A stretch of DNA of 9,058 nucleotides from positions 1 to 9,058 of the forward strand of contig JAEWIK010000199.1 of the NCBI GenBank assembly GCA_023387135.1. The letters are read 5' to 3'. Positions 1 through 5,737 of this stretch are shown here, piece by piece. The position numbers and the translations under genes were made by a program. Source of the stretch: Actinomycetes bacterium. GTDB taxonomy: Bacteria; Actinomycetota; Actinomycetes; Propionibacteriales; Propionibacteriaceae. Positions within the stretch are counted from its first letter, which is position 1; every line of letters begins with the position of its first letter. Under the pieces are notes generated by a model, which worked only from the letters and a program-made list of their open reading frames with translations, made no database searches and was not told the origin of the DNA.

Positions 1-256
1 GCGGCGTCAGCGTGCCGCTGTACCCGAGCCCGATCATGGGCCTGCCGGGGAAGTTCCGGGACGCGAGGTCGGCCAGCCGGGCCTGGACCGCTGCCTCCGA
101 CAGAGCCGGCGGCAGGTCGAGCGGTTCGGTGTCGCGGATCTGCGCGGGGATCGCCGCTGCGGTCAGGTCTTCCAGTGAGTCATGGCCGAGGTGGGCCACC
201 ATCTCCCTGGTGTCGGACCGGGAAGGTCCGAGGTGGCGCAGCGCGAAATCCGTCAT
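1..256 (-). CDS. gcvP: Glycine dehydrogenase (P protein), N-terminal part, cut by left edge
   Basis: The P protein is the PLP-dependent decarboxylase of the glycine cleavage system: it decarboxylates glycine and passes the aminomethyl group to the lipoyl arm of GcvH. Only the first 85 codons are inside the window. The frame is open from ATG at 256 to the edge and reads MTDFALRHLGPSRSDTREM at the start, with later DSLEDLTAAAIPAQIRDTEPL, LSEAAVQARLADLASRN and IGLGYSGTLTP. These match the conserved GcvP N-terminus (RHiGPs, SLd.L...vPa.IR, lsE, lA..N, GxGYxgtxtP). A GAGAGG Shine-Dalgarno ends five bases before the ATG. The PLP lysine and the rest of the about 950-residue protein lie outside. It follows the second merR gene after 92 bp, the same neighbour as in M. 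tuberculosis (Rv1830 then gcvB Rv1832). Identification is by remembered family motifs. Confidence 0.9.
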   Translation of the reverse strand, partial: MTDFALRHLGPSRSDTREMVAHLGHDSLEDLTAAAIPAQIRDTEPLDLPPALSEAAVQARLADLASRNFPGRPMIGLGYSGTLTP

Positions 257-348
257 GGGTGCCTCTCTTGAACGACGCACCCAAACCTATCCGAATCGTG
301 GACGGCACCCGTGCACGCGAGCCGTCGCCAGAACGGTCGCCGAGGCTG
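257..348 (-). promoter_or_regulatory. gcvP upstream region with weak -10 candidate
   Basis: These 92 bp separate the second merR gene from gcvP. On the minus strand TAGGTT at 289-284 fits the actinobacterial TAnnnT -10 pattern and would give a start about 20 nt before the gcvP ATG, leaving room for the GAGAGG ribosome site. No convincing -35 is seen at 17-18 bp. The region is too short for the tandem glycine riboswitch found before gcvP in Streptomyces, and I see no glycine aptamer core. Read-through from the merR gene is an equally good explanation for gcvP expression. Confidence 0.25.
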
Positions 349-876
349 CTAGCCGGTGGCCCTCGCCTGGCGGCGGGTGGCCAGCTCGTCGCCCGGAAGC
401 ACGGGCTCTTCGGCACGTTCGGTGGGGAGCTCCAGCAGCTCGCCCTCGATGTCGCGCCACACCCGTCCCAGGGCGATGCCGAACATGCCCTGGCCGCCGC
501 GCAGCAGGTCGATGACCTCGTCGTCTGAGGTGCACTCGTAGACGGAGATGCCGTCGCTCATCAGCGTGACCTCCGTGAGGTCTTCCACGCCGCGGGCGCG
601 CAGGTGGTCGATCGCGGTGCGGATCTGCGGCAGCGAGACGCCGGCGTCGAGCAGCCGCTTGATGACCTTCAGGATGAGGATGTCGCGGAAGCTGTACAGG
701 CGCTGGGTGCCCGAGCCCCCGGCGGGACGCACCTCGGGGACGACGAGCCCCGTCCGTGCCCAGTAGTCGAGCTGGCGGTAGGTGATCTCGGCGGCCCGGC
801 AGGCGACCGGGCCACGGAAGCCGAGGTCCTCGGGCACGGGAGAGAAATCGCCGTCGAACAGCGTGTCCTGTGTCAT
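349..876 (-). CDS. MerR-family transcriptional regulator, Rv1830-like
   Basis: A 175-residue DNA-binding regulator. The N-terminal MerR winged helix-turn-helix spans roughly residues 20-100: GPVACRAAEITYRQLDYWAR, then TGLVVPEV and a wing with SGTQRLYSFRDI, then LLDAGVSLPQIRTAI. The C-terminal part is short, acidic and lacks the cysteines of metal-sensing MerR proteins, so the effector is unknown. ATG at 876 has a GAGG five bases upstream. Family and gene order (after the DUF151 gene, before gcvP) match M. tuberculosis Rv1830, which has been linked in mycobacteria to growth and cell-division control and antibiotic recovery. It has its own upstream gap with a good promoter that holds a GC palindrome, suggesting independent and perhaps autoregulated transcription. 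The family call is solid; the regulon here is unknown. Confidence 0.88.
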   Translation of the reverse strand: MTQDTLFDGDFSPVPEDLGFRGPVACRAAEITYRQLDYWARTGLVVPEVRPAGGSGTQRLYSFRDILILKVIKRLLDAGVSLPQIRTAIDHLRARGVEDLTEVTLMSDGISVYECTSDDEVIDLLRGGQGMFGIALGRVWRDIEGELLELPTERAEEPVLPGDELATRRQARATG

Positions 877-919
877 GTCCGCCTCGTTTCGCCCGGAGCA
901 AATGGGGTGCTGATCAATG

Positions 920-949
920 ACGGTAACCGCGCGCGGCTCGGACGGTCAA
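920..949 (-). promoter_or_regulatory. Promoter of the Rv1830-like merR gene
   Basis: On the minus strand TTGACC (949-944) matches the -35 consensus in 5 of 6 positions. After an 18-bp spacer, TACCGT (925-920) fits the TAnnnT -10 pattern. The spacer contains the perfect 10-bp palindrome CCGCGCGCGG (927-936). MerR-type regulators classically bind inverted repeats inside a slightly long spacer, so this may be an autoregulatory operator, though GC-rich palindromes also arise by chance in this genome. Transcription would start near 913, giving a leader of about 36 nt with the GAGG ribosome site. Confidence 0.5.
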
Positions 950-976
950 CGACACGCCGCGCCCGTCGCGTACTGG

Positions 977-1003
977 CCCCGAGTCTCAACGGCTACCTCA
1001 GGG
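977..1003 (-). terminator. Possible stem-loop after the DUF151 gene
   Basis: Starting 18 nt after the DUF151 stop codon, the minus-strand RNA can pair CCCTGAG (1003-997) with CTCGGGG (983-977), a 7-bp stem with one G-U pair and a 13-nt loop. A second 5-bp stem, GGTTC (1021-1017) with GAACC (1006-1002), overlaps it by two bases, so the two could be alternatives. There is no U-tract, so intrinsic termination is uncertain. The position fits the end of the upstream operon, just before the independent merR promoter. Confidence 0.3.
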
Positions 1004-1021
1004 TTCGCACGGCGGGGAACC

Positions 1022-1489
1022 TCAGAAGTCGTCGGGATTCACCGAGTCGAGGAACTCCCTGAACTTCTCGACCTCGTCCTCGCCGCCGGGTTCCTCGTCG
1101 GGGGCCTCCGCCACGCCGGCGTCGTCCAGCACCTTGTCGGAGCACAGGATCGGACAGCCCAACCTGAGCGCCAGCGCGAGGGCGTCCGAGGGACGCGCGG
1201 ACAGGGTCGCGTCGCCCACGACGAGTTCGGCATAGAACTGCCCGTCCTCGTAGGCGACGATCCTGACCTCGGTCAGCCTCGTGCCCAGCGTCTCGAGCAG
1301 GTCGGTGACCAGGTCATGCAGGCACGGACGGGAGGCGTCGGGGTCGTCGGTCGCCGACACGATGGCCGAGGCTCCCCCGGCGCTCATCCAGATGGGGAGC
1401 AACCTGCCGCCGTCCACCTCGCGCAACACCACCACGGGGGGCGCGTCGGGGGTGGAAACCCTGACTTCGACGATGCTCAGTTCACGCAT
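1022..1489 (-). CDS. Bifunctional nuclease family protein (DUF151/BFN), Rv1829-like
   Basis: A 155-residue soluble protein of the DUF151 family; plant and a few bacterial members have nuclease activity, but the role in actinobacteria is not established. Seen: MRELSIVEVRV, VVVLREVDGGRLLPIW (residues 19-34), RPCLHDL (54-60), VRIVAYEDGQFYAELVV, the hallmark ARPSDALALALR, and the C-terminal signature EDEVEKFREFLDSVNPDDF, nearly the same as in the mycobacterial homologue. The frame is open farther upstream, but ATG at 1489 is chosen because GAGG sits five bases before it and homologues begin at this point. The Shine-Dalgarno overlaps the stop of ftsR, 7 bp upstream, so the two genes are probably coupled. 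Odd: the segment after LPIW reads MSAGGASAI, so the usual glutamate of the family pattern (IG..EA.AIA) is Gly39 and the usual glycine is Ser36. Confidence 0.88.
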   Translation of the reverse strand: MRELSIVEVRVSTPDAPPVVVLREVDGGRLLPIWMSAGGASAIVSATDDPDASRPCLHDLVTDLLETLGTRLTEVRIVAYEDGQFYAELVVGDATLSARPSDALALALRLGCPILCSDKVLDDAGVAEAPDEEPGGEDEVEKFREFLDSVNPDDF

Positions 1490-1496
1490 GATCACC

Positions 1497-2186
1497 TCAC
1501 TGCGGGAGCTGCGATCGCATGATCGCTGCATGGGCGTGCAGCACCAATTGCATCACGTCCGCCGGGAGTTGCCGCTCCAGAGGATTACGACGCAGATAGG
1601 GCGAGACTGCCTGCTCGATGAGCCCCACCTCGCGTTCGGCGGCCTGCTTCACCACGCGCAGGTGCCTGGCGTCCATGCCGTAGGCGGAGAGCTTGCGGGC
1701 GATCACCGCGACGGTGAGGGCGTCCCTCCCGTAGTAGACGGTTCCCCGGCGCGGGATGACGAGGCCGTGCTTCTCGAGTTCGGTCAGCGCCGACTCGCTG
1801 AGGCCCGACAGTTGCAGCAGTTCGCGCCTGGTGATCCTGATGGGCCGCTTCTGTTGCCGGGGCGGCGGGGTCGCCACCGCCTCGTGCGGATCCTCGGCCT
1901 CGACCGGCTGGTGCGCCGGGAGGCTGGGCGGCTGCTCCCCGCGATCCATCATGTCGAGGTGCTCGCGGATGACCTTCAGCGGCAGGTACTGGTTCTTCTG
2001 GACGTCGAGGATGTAGCGCAGGCGCTCGATATCGGAATCCGCGTAGCGCCGGTAGCCCGAGGGAGCCCGTTCCGGTGAGATCAACCCCTCGGATTCAAGG
2101 AAACGGATCTTGGAGATCGACACCTCGGGGAAATCGGGTTTGAGGACCGCAAGGACCTGGCCGATGCTTCGCAGACCGAGTGCCAT
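1497..2186 (-). CDS. ftsR: MerR-family regulator FtsR (Rv1828-like)
   Basis: A 229-residue regulator. Residues about 5-75 form a MerR winged helix-turn-helix: SIGQVLAVLKPDFPEVSISK, KIRFLESEGLISPERAPSGY, then RRYADSDIERLRYIL. A proline-rich linker (about 90-115) leads to a second folded region beginning ITRRELLQLSGLSESALTEL and going on with LEKHGLVIP, which resembles another helix-turn-helix, as in Rv1828 and FtsR. In Corynebacterium glutamicum FtsR activates ftsZ transcription; applying that role here is inference from family and gene order. The ATG shares one base with the garA stop (TGATG), and an AGGG lies five bases upstream, so translation is coupled to garA. No cysteine-based metal site is evident. 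The neighbouring DUF881-sbp genes support a cell-division context. Confidence 0.88.
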   Translation of the reverse strand: MALGLRSIGQVLAVLKPDFPEVSISKIRFLESEGLISPERAPSGYRRYADSDIERLRYILDVQKNQYLPLKVIREHLDMMDRGEQPPSLPAHQPVEAEDPHEAVATPPPRQQKRPIRITRRELLQLSGLSESALTELEKHGLVIPRRGTVYYGRDALTVAVIARKLSAYGMDARHLRVVKQAAEREVGLIEQAVSPYLRRNPLERQLPADVMQLVLHAHAAIMRSQLPQ

Positions 2187-2677
2187 CAGCCCTGACCGGT
2201 AGGACTGGCGAAGAAGATCATCCTGAACTTCCCGATCTGCACCTCATCTCCGCGGCGCAGGGCGACCGGGCCGTCGATGAGGGCGCCGTTGACATAGGTG
2301 CCGTTCAGGCTGTTCTCGTCGCGCAACCAGATCCGTCCGTTCTCGCGGGTGAAGCGCGCGTGCTGGCGGGAGACGGTGATGTCGTCGAGGAAGATGTCGC
2401 TGCGGGGGTGGCGTCCGGCAGTCACCACGTCCGCGTCCAGCAGGTAGCGGGCCCCCGCGTGGGTGCCGTGCGGCACGATCAGCATGCCGACGTCGGCGGG
2501 CAGCGATTCGAGGGCGTCGATGTCCTCGGCGCTCAACTCGTCCAGTTGGAAGTCGTCATTCACCGCGGGGATCACGCGAGTGGTGTCGCCACTCAGTTTC
2601 GCCAGGCTCGCGCCGCAGTGCGGGCAGAAGTTGCCGATTTCGACGACTTCGTGACCACAAGCAGGACATCTCAGCAT
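2186..2677 (-). CDS. garA: FHA-domain phospho-switch protein GarA/OdhI with N-terminal zinc ribbon
   Basis: A 163-residue regulator. GarA and OdhI inhibit the 2-oxoglutarate dehydrogenase complex and tune glutamate enzymes until Ser/Thr kinases (PknB, PknG) phosphorylate an N-terminal TT motif, which then folds back onto the FHA domain. Seen in order: a zinc ribbon with Cys4-x2-Cys7 and Cys18-x2-Cys21; a DTTRVIP motif with Thr32-Thr33, matching the ETTSVF switch site; an acidic linker; an FHA domain about 63-158 with GRHPRSDIFLDD, Ser103-Arg104-His106 and SLNGTYVNG, ending DEVQIGKFRMIFF. ATG at 2677 is chosen because GGGAGGAG lies 10 bases upstream; a longer TTG-started frame would contain that site. 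The best-studied homologues lack the zinc ribbon, so its presence is notable. It sits 56 bp after gcvH and overlaps ftsR by one base. Target enzymes here are inferred only. Confidence 0.9.
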   Translation of the reverse strand: MLRCPACGHEVVEIGNFCPHCGASLAKLSGDTTRVIPAVNDDFQLDELSAEDIDALESLPADVGMLIVPHGTHAGARYLLDADVVTAGRHPRSDIFLDDITVSRQHARFTRENGRIWLRDENSLNGTYVNGALIDGPVALRRGDEVQIGKFRMIFFASPTGQG

Positions 2678-2687
2678 TGGCGAATCA

Positions 2688-2695
2688 CTCCTCCC
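2688..2695 (-). promoter_or_regulatory. Ribosome binding site deciding the garA start
   Basis: The minus strand reads GGGAGGAG, 10 bases before ATG 2677. It lies inside the longer TTG-started frame (from 2707), which argues for the ATG as the true start. Confidence 0.7.
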
Positions 2696-2733
2696 GTTGG
2701 AACCCAAGGACTTCGGCGGCCGTTTCGCTCAGC

Positions 2734-3114
2734 CTACCCAGAGACCTGCTCGCCGTATTCGTCGGCATCCAGCAAGTCGTCGATCTCGGACGGATTCGTG
2801 AGTTCGAGTTCGAACAGCCAGCCATCGCCGTACGGATCGGAATTCACGATCTCGGGGTTGGTGGTGAGTTGCTCATTGATGGACGTCACGATGCCCGACG
2901 CCGGCGAGTACACGTCCGACACGCTCTTGGTCGACTCGACCTCCGCGCAGGCGTCGTCGAAGGCGACCTCCTCGCCGACCTGCGGCAGCGAGACATAGAC
3001 GACGTCACCCAGCGCCTCGGCCGCGTAATCGGTGATGCCGACGCGCGCAGTCGAACCAGAGCCCAGCCGCAGCCATTCATGCTTGGGGGTGTAGTGAAGA
3101 TCATCTGGGAACAC
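2734..3114 (-). CDS. gcvH: Glycine cleavage system H protein
   Basis: A 126-residue lipoyl carrier that shuttles the aminomethyl intermediate between the P, T and L proteins of the glycine cleavage system in the cytoplasm. Seen: DLHYTPKHEWLRL at the N-terminus, VGITDYAAEALGDVVYVSLP, the lipoylation motif ESTKSVSDVYSP with Lys63, PASGIVTSINEQL, NPEIVNSDPYGDGWLFELEL, and the acidic C-terminal helix with LLDADEYGE. Length and motif order are those of a complete GcvH. The start is GTG at 3114, supported by GAGGAG five bases upstream; the frame stays open to 3192, but that extra stretch is unlike the family. GcvP is encoded at the far end of this gene block; no gcvT is in the window. M. tuberculosis has the same gcvH-garA order. 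A 135-bp gap upstream could hold its promoter. Confidence 0.95.
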   Translation of the reverse strand: MFPDDLHYTPKHEWLRLGSGSTARVGITDYAAEALGDVVYVSLPQVGEEVAFDDACAEVESTKSVSDVYSPASGIVTSINEQLTTNPEIVNSDPYGDGWLFELELTNPSEIDDLLDADEYGEQVSG

Positions 3115-3249
3115 TGCTACTCCTCGGCGCGACGGGGTGAATGACGTATCGGACCCTACCCTAAACGGAAGCTGAGAGAGGTGGATGGGCACGTGATAAC
3201 CGCCCGTCAGGAGGTCTTCTCCGGCCCCGTGCGGCGTTTCGGCAGCGGG
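3115..3249 (-). other. Intergenic region before gcvH, possible promoter
   Basis: This 135-bp gap is the second largest in the window (after 877-1021) and separates the membrane-protein trio from gcvH. Two overlapping TAGGGT hexamers (3163-3158 and 3158-3153, minus strand) fit TAnnnT -10 elements and would place a start about 30 nt before the gcvH GTG, but no good -35 is seen. GGGC and GCCC flank an 11-nt segment near 3190-3208 and could form a weak 4-bp stem. I do not see the conserved cores of a glycine riboswitch. The gene-end signal of the DUF881 gene is not evident either. Confidence 0.3.
3120..3125 (-). promoter_or_regulatory. Ribosome binding site deciding the gcvH GTG start
   Basis: GAGGAG on the minus strand lies five bases before GTG 3114, where the conserved H-protein sequence begins (FPDDLHYTPKHEW). 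It favours this GTG over the upstream in-frame GTG at 3192. Confidence 0.75.
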
Positions 3250-3993
3250 TCAGGCGGGCTTTGCGAACCGCGGCTGTTCCACGACGCGGGTGGTGGTGAT
3301 CCTGACCTCTTCCTCGGCGGTGATGGTCACGTCCCCGCCGGCGTCGGAGATCTCGCTCACCAGGCCACCCCTGAAGCTCAGGGCCTCGGTCAGCGCGTGC
3401 GGGTCGCCGATAGCCTCGAGGATGAGCGGACGGGTGAGCGTGATGCCGTCCATCACCACGTCGCCGCCGTCCGACGACACCCAGGTGGACGCCACGACGC
3501 GCACCTGGTCGTTGACCTCGATCACCTCGGCGCCGGCGTCCCGCAGTTCTTCGAGGGCGTCCAGCAGGATCGACTCCCCCACCGACCCCTTCGGGTCGGA
3601 GATGACGACGCGGATGCCCTCGCCGACCGCGGGCTCGGTGCCGGCGAGGATGCCGAGTTCGTCGCGGCGGCGCTCGATCTCGGCCTGGGCGACCTTCTGC
3701 CTGTCGACGCCCGTGCGCAGTTCGGCCTGCGTGCGCTGCAGGTCGGCGGCCTCGGCTTCCAGACGGCGCGACTCGGCGGTCAGGTCGTCGAGCAGCGCGA
3801 TCAGTTCGGTGCGTCGCAGGGTCGAGTAGTCCTGCTGCTCGGCCTTCGTCCGCAACTGGACCGTCACCGCCAGCGCGCACACCAGCAGGATCGCCCCCAC
3901 CAGCAGGTGGACGCGGGTCGGCCTGACCAGCGCCCTGCCGAGCCTGGTCAGCCTGCCGCGCGGGGTCTCGGCGTCGTCCGGGGCGTCAGGCAT
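3250..3993 (-). CDS. DUF881 membrane-anchored coiled-coil protein, second copy (Rv1825-like)
   Basis: A 247-residue protein with a short cytoplasmic N-terminus, one membrane segment at about residues 28-47 (VHLLVGAILLVCALAVTVQL), a long charged coiled coil at about 55-115, and an extracytoplasmic DUF881 domain from about 125: GILAGTEPAVGEGIRVVISD, ILLDALEELRDAGAEVIEVN, DQVRVVASTWV, LTRPLILEAIGDP and ALSFRGGLVSEI. DUF881 proteins (YlxW/YlxX in Bacillus) have no established biochemical role; bacillar members lie beside sbp in the division and cell-wall cluster. ATG at 3993 is preferred because GGAGAG lies nine bases upstream, although an in-frame start exists at 4023. The gene overlaps the end of sbp by 8 bp, indicating translational coupling. 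It is paralogous to the DUF881 gene at 4335-5120. Confidence 0.87.
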   Translation of the reverse strand: MPDAPDDAETPRGRLTRLGRALVRPTRVHLLVGAILLVCALAVTVQLRTKAEQQDYSTLRRTELIALLDDLTAESRRLEAEAADLQRTQAELRTGVDRQKVAQAEIERRRDELGILAGTEPAVGEGIRVVISDPKGSVGESILLDALEELRDAGAEVIEVNDQVRVVASTWVSSDGGDVVMDGITLTRPLILEAIGDPHALTEALSFRGGLVSEISDAGGDVTITAEEEVRITTTRVVEQPRFAKPA

Positions 3994-4318
3994 GGAACAA
4001 CGCTCTCCGGATGGCCGCGGCATTGGTGAAGATCCTGATGCCGAGCACGACGACGACGGCGGTGGAGAGCTGCGCCCCGACGCCGATCTGGTCGCCCACC
4101 CACACGATGAGCGCGGCGATCAGGACGTTCGAGACGAAGGAGACGGCGAACACCTTGTCGCTGAACGTGCGTTCGAGGTAGGCGCGCAGGCCGCCGAAGA
4201 TCGCGTCGAGCGCCGCGACTATCGCAATCGGCAGGTAGGGCTGGAGCCAGACCGGCAGCGACGGCTGCAGGAACACGCCGAGGCCGATGCCTATCAGCAG
4301 GCCGAGGATCGCGTACAT
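3986..4318 (-). CDS. sbp: Small basic family protein (DUF1290), membrane protein
   Basis: A 110-residue integral membrane protein of the small basic protein family, matching Rv1824 and Bacillus Sbp; the molecular function is unknown. Seen: a hydrophobic start MYAILGLLIGIGLGVFL, then LPIAIVAALDAIFGGLRAYL, which is the family signature (AALD..FGG.RA.LE), the polar stretch ERTFSDKVF, a hydrophobic segment VSNVLIAALIVWVGDQIGV and a last one STAVVVVLGIRIFTN. Three or four membrane segments are likely. ATG at 4318 has GGAGG six bases upstream, the best ribosome site in this group. It begins 16 bp after one DUF881 gene and overlaps the next by 8 bp; the DUF881-sbp-DUF881 sandwich is the standard actinobacterial arrangement and suggests a shared membrane complex, which is inference. 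Confidence 0.92.
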   Translation of the reverse strand: MYAILGLLIGIGLGVFLQPSLPVWLQPYLPIAIVAALDAIFGGLRAYLERTFSDKVFAVSFVSNVLIAALIVWVGDQIGVGAQLSTAVVVVLGIRIFTNAAAIRRALFHA

Positions 4319-4334
4319 GGTTCGCCTCCAGTTC

Positions 4335-5120
4335 TCATCGTGCGGGTTCGGCGCGCTCTATGCGGAGCTCGGGATCGGCGGGGACGGTGAGGGAGCCCGA
4401 CTTCGTGAGGTCGAAGCCCACTCCCAGGTTCTGGCGGAGGTACGCCCACCACTGCCCGCCGGGCGAGCCGGGGAACGTCGCGACGAGGGTGTCGGCGTCG
4501 CCTATCACCTCGACGCGGTAGGGCCTGGTCAGCGAGCGGTAGTCGACGGTGATCGCGTCGCCGGCGTTGCGGATGGCGGTGCGTGCGCTGAGCCGGTGGC
4601 CGTTGATGGCGATCGCCTCGGCGCCGCTGCGCCAGAACTGGTTGACGAGTTGCCTGAGGTCGGCGTCCACTACCCTCGCCTGGCGCGAGTCGCCGGCGCC
4701 GTCGTCCACCACGACGACGATCCCGGGCCCTGTCACAGGGACGGCCGCCGATACCGTCTCCAGGTCGGTGCCGACCTCGCCGGCGCTGCCTGCGAGCTCG
4801 CCGGTGAGTTCCCTGTTGGCCGCCGTCAGCTCGGCGACACGCGCCCGCAGCCCGTCCACCTCGCTGCTGGCGGCCTGCACGCGCTGCAGCAACTCGTCCC
4901 GCTCCTGTTGCGCCTGCGGGGCAGGCCGGAGTGTGGCTGCCAGCGACGAGCCCGCCATCAGCCCGAACACCAGCAGGACGATGCCGACCAGCAGGGATCG
5001 TTTCCCTGGGCGCGGTGGCTTCCCCGCCGCCCGGTAATCGGGATCGATCGGCGCGGCGATGATCGAGTTCAGCAGGTCCATGCTGGCGTCCACCCTGGGG
5101 GCGGGCCGCGCCGGGCTCAT
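4335..5120 (-). CDS. DUF881 membrane-anchored coiled-coil protein, first copy (Rv1823-like)
   Basis: A 261-residue protein. Residues 14-32 carry the motif MDLLNSIIAAPIDPDYRAA, typical of this subgroup; a membrane segment follows at about 42-64 (SLLVGIVLLVFGLMAGSSLA). A coiled coil covers about 68-110 (QQERDELLQRVQAASSEVDG and onward), and the DUF881 domain runs from about 130 to the end with GPGIVVVVDDG, VDADLRQLVNQFWRSGAEAI, AINGHRLSARTAIRNAGD, YRVEVIGDADTL and NLGVGFDL. ATG at 5120 is chosen for its 4-bp ATGA overlap with the pgsA stop and a GGAG about eight bases upstream; ATG at 5081, at the conserved MDLLN, is an alternative start. It is likely cotranscribed with pgsA and sbp. It shares its architecture with the DUF881 gene at 3250-3993 but differs in the N-terminal cytoplasmic motif. 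Biochemical function unknown. Confidence 0.87.
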   Translation of the reverse strand: MSPARPAPRVDASMDLLNSIIAAPIDPDYRAAGKPPRPGKRSLLVGIVLLVFGLMAGSSLAATLRPAPQAQQERDELLQRVQAASSEVDGLRARVAELTAANRELTGELAGSAGEVGTDLETVSAAVPVTGPGIVVVVDDGAGDSRQARVVDADLRQLVNQFWRSGAEAIAINGHRLSARTAIRNAGDAITVDYRSLTRPYRVEVIGDADTLVATFPGSPGGQWWAYLRQNLGVGFDLTKSGSLTVPADPELRIERAEPAR

Positions 5121-5731
5121 GCCGAGGTCTCCGCCGGTCTCTTGCTCAGGGGCGGGAACCGCCGCACGACGTCCACTCCCTGACGCAGGTACAGGGCGCC
5201 CGACCACCAGTAGAGCAGGCAGCCCCAGATCGCCAGCGCCCACCCGACGATGCGTGCGACGACCTGCCAGGGCTCGTCGCCGACGCCGAGGAGCACCAGC
5301 GGGAACGCGTAGAGCAGGACGAAGGTCGCCGCCTTGCCGAGGAAGTGGACGGGGAGGCTCACGAAGCCGCGCCTGCGCAGCGCCGGGCCGAGCGCGGTCA
5401 GCATCAGCACGTCGCGGGCGAGCAGCACGATGAGCAGCCAGAGGGGCACTATGTCGCGCAGGACGAAACCCACCAGCGTGGCGAGGATGTAGAGCCTGTC
5501 GGCCATCGGGTCGAGCACCTGGCCCAGCCGTGACCGCTGCTTCCAGGCCCTCGCCAACTTGCCGTCGAACCAGTCGGTGGCGCCGCCGACGGCGAGCACC
5601 ACGACAGCCCACACCTCGTTGCCGCGGACGAGCAGCAGGAAGAGGAAGAGCGGGACGCCCAGCAGGCGGATGAAGCTCAGCACGTTGGGCAGTGTCAACA
5701 CCCTGGTGGTGTCATACGGTTCGCCTGCCAC
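5117..5731 (-). CDS. pgsA2: CDP-alcohol phosphatidyltransferase, PgsA2/cardiolipin synthase type
   Basis: A 204-residue integral membrane enzyme that transfers a phosphatidyl group from CDP-diacylglycerol to an alcohol. The complete active-site motif D1xxD2GxxAR-x8-GxxxD3xxxD4 is visible: Asp53, Asp56, Gly57, Ala60, Arg61, Gly70, Asp74, Asp78. Hydrophobic stretches fit about five or six membrane segments; the start RVLTLPNVLSFIRLLGVPLF is typical. The position before DUF881-sbp-DUF881 matches Rv1822 (pgsA2). Actinobacterial members of this type include the eukaryote-like cardiolipin synthase of Streptomyces, so phosphatidylglycerol may be the acceptor; glycerol 3-phosphate is the alternative. 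The motif alone does not decide. The start is GTG at 5731: no well-spaced Shine-Dalgarno is present, but a -10 element six bases upstream makes a leaderless transcript likely. A GTG 11 codons in (Val11) is an alternative start. Confidence 0.88.
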   Translation of the reverse strand: MAGEPYDTTRVLTLPNVLSFIRLLGVPLFLFLLLVRGNEVWAVVVLAVGGATDWFDGKLARAWKQRSRLGQVLDPMADRLYILATLVGFVLRDIVPLWLLIVLLARDVLMLTALGPALRRRGFVSLPVHFLGKAATFVLLYAFPLVLLGVGDEPWQVVARIVGWALAIWGCLLYWWSGALYLRQGVDVVRRFPPLSKRPAETSA

Positions 5732-5737
5732 GCGGCA

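Noticed and set aside
12..528. Overlapping plus-strand open frames at the left edge
   Set aside because: They lie opposite the gcvP start and the merR gene end, both of which have clear family motifs on the minus strand.
1281..2078. A 265-codon plus-strand open frame opposite ftsR and the DUF151 gene
   Set aside because: Composition-driven shadow of two conserved minus-strand genes; no recognisable domain and no ribosome site noted.
3115..3249. Possible glycine riboswitch before gcvH
   Set aside because: A short CTCTCAG stretch recalled the aptamer, but the other conserved cores and their order are missing, and it would be too short for the tandem form.
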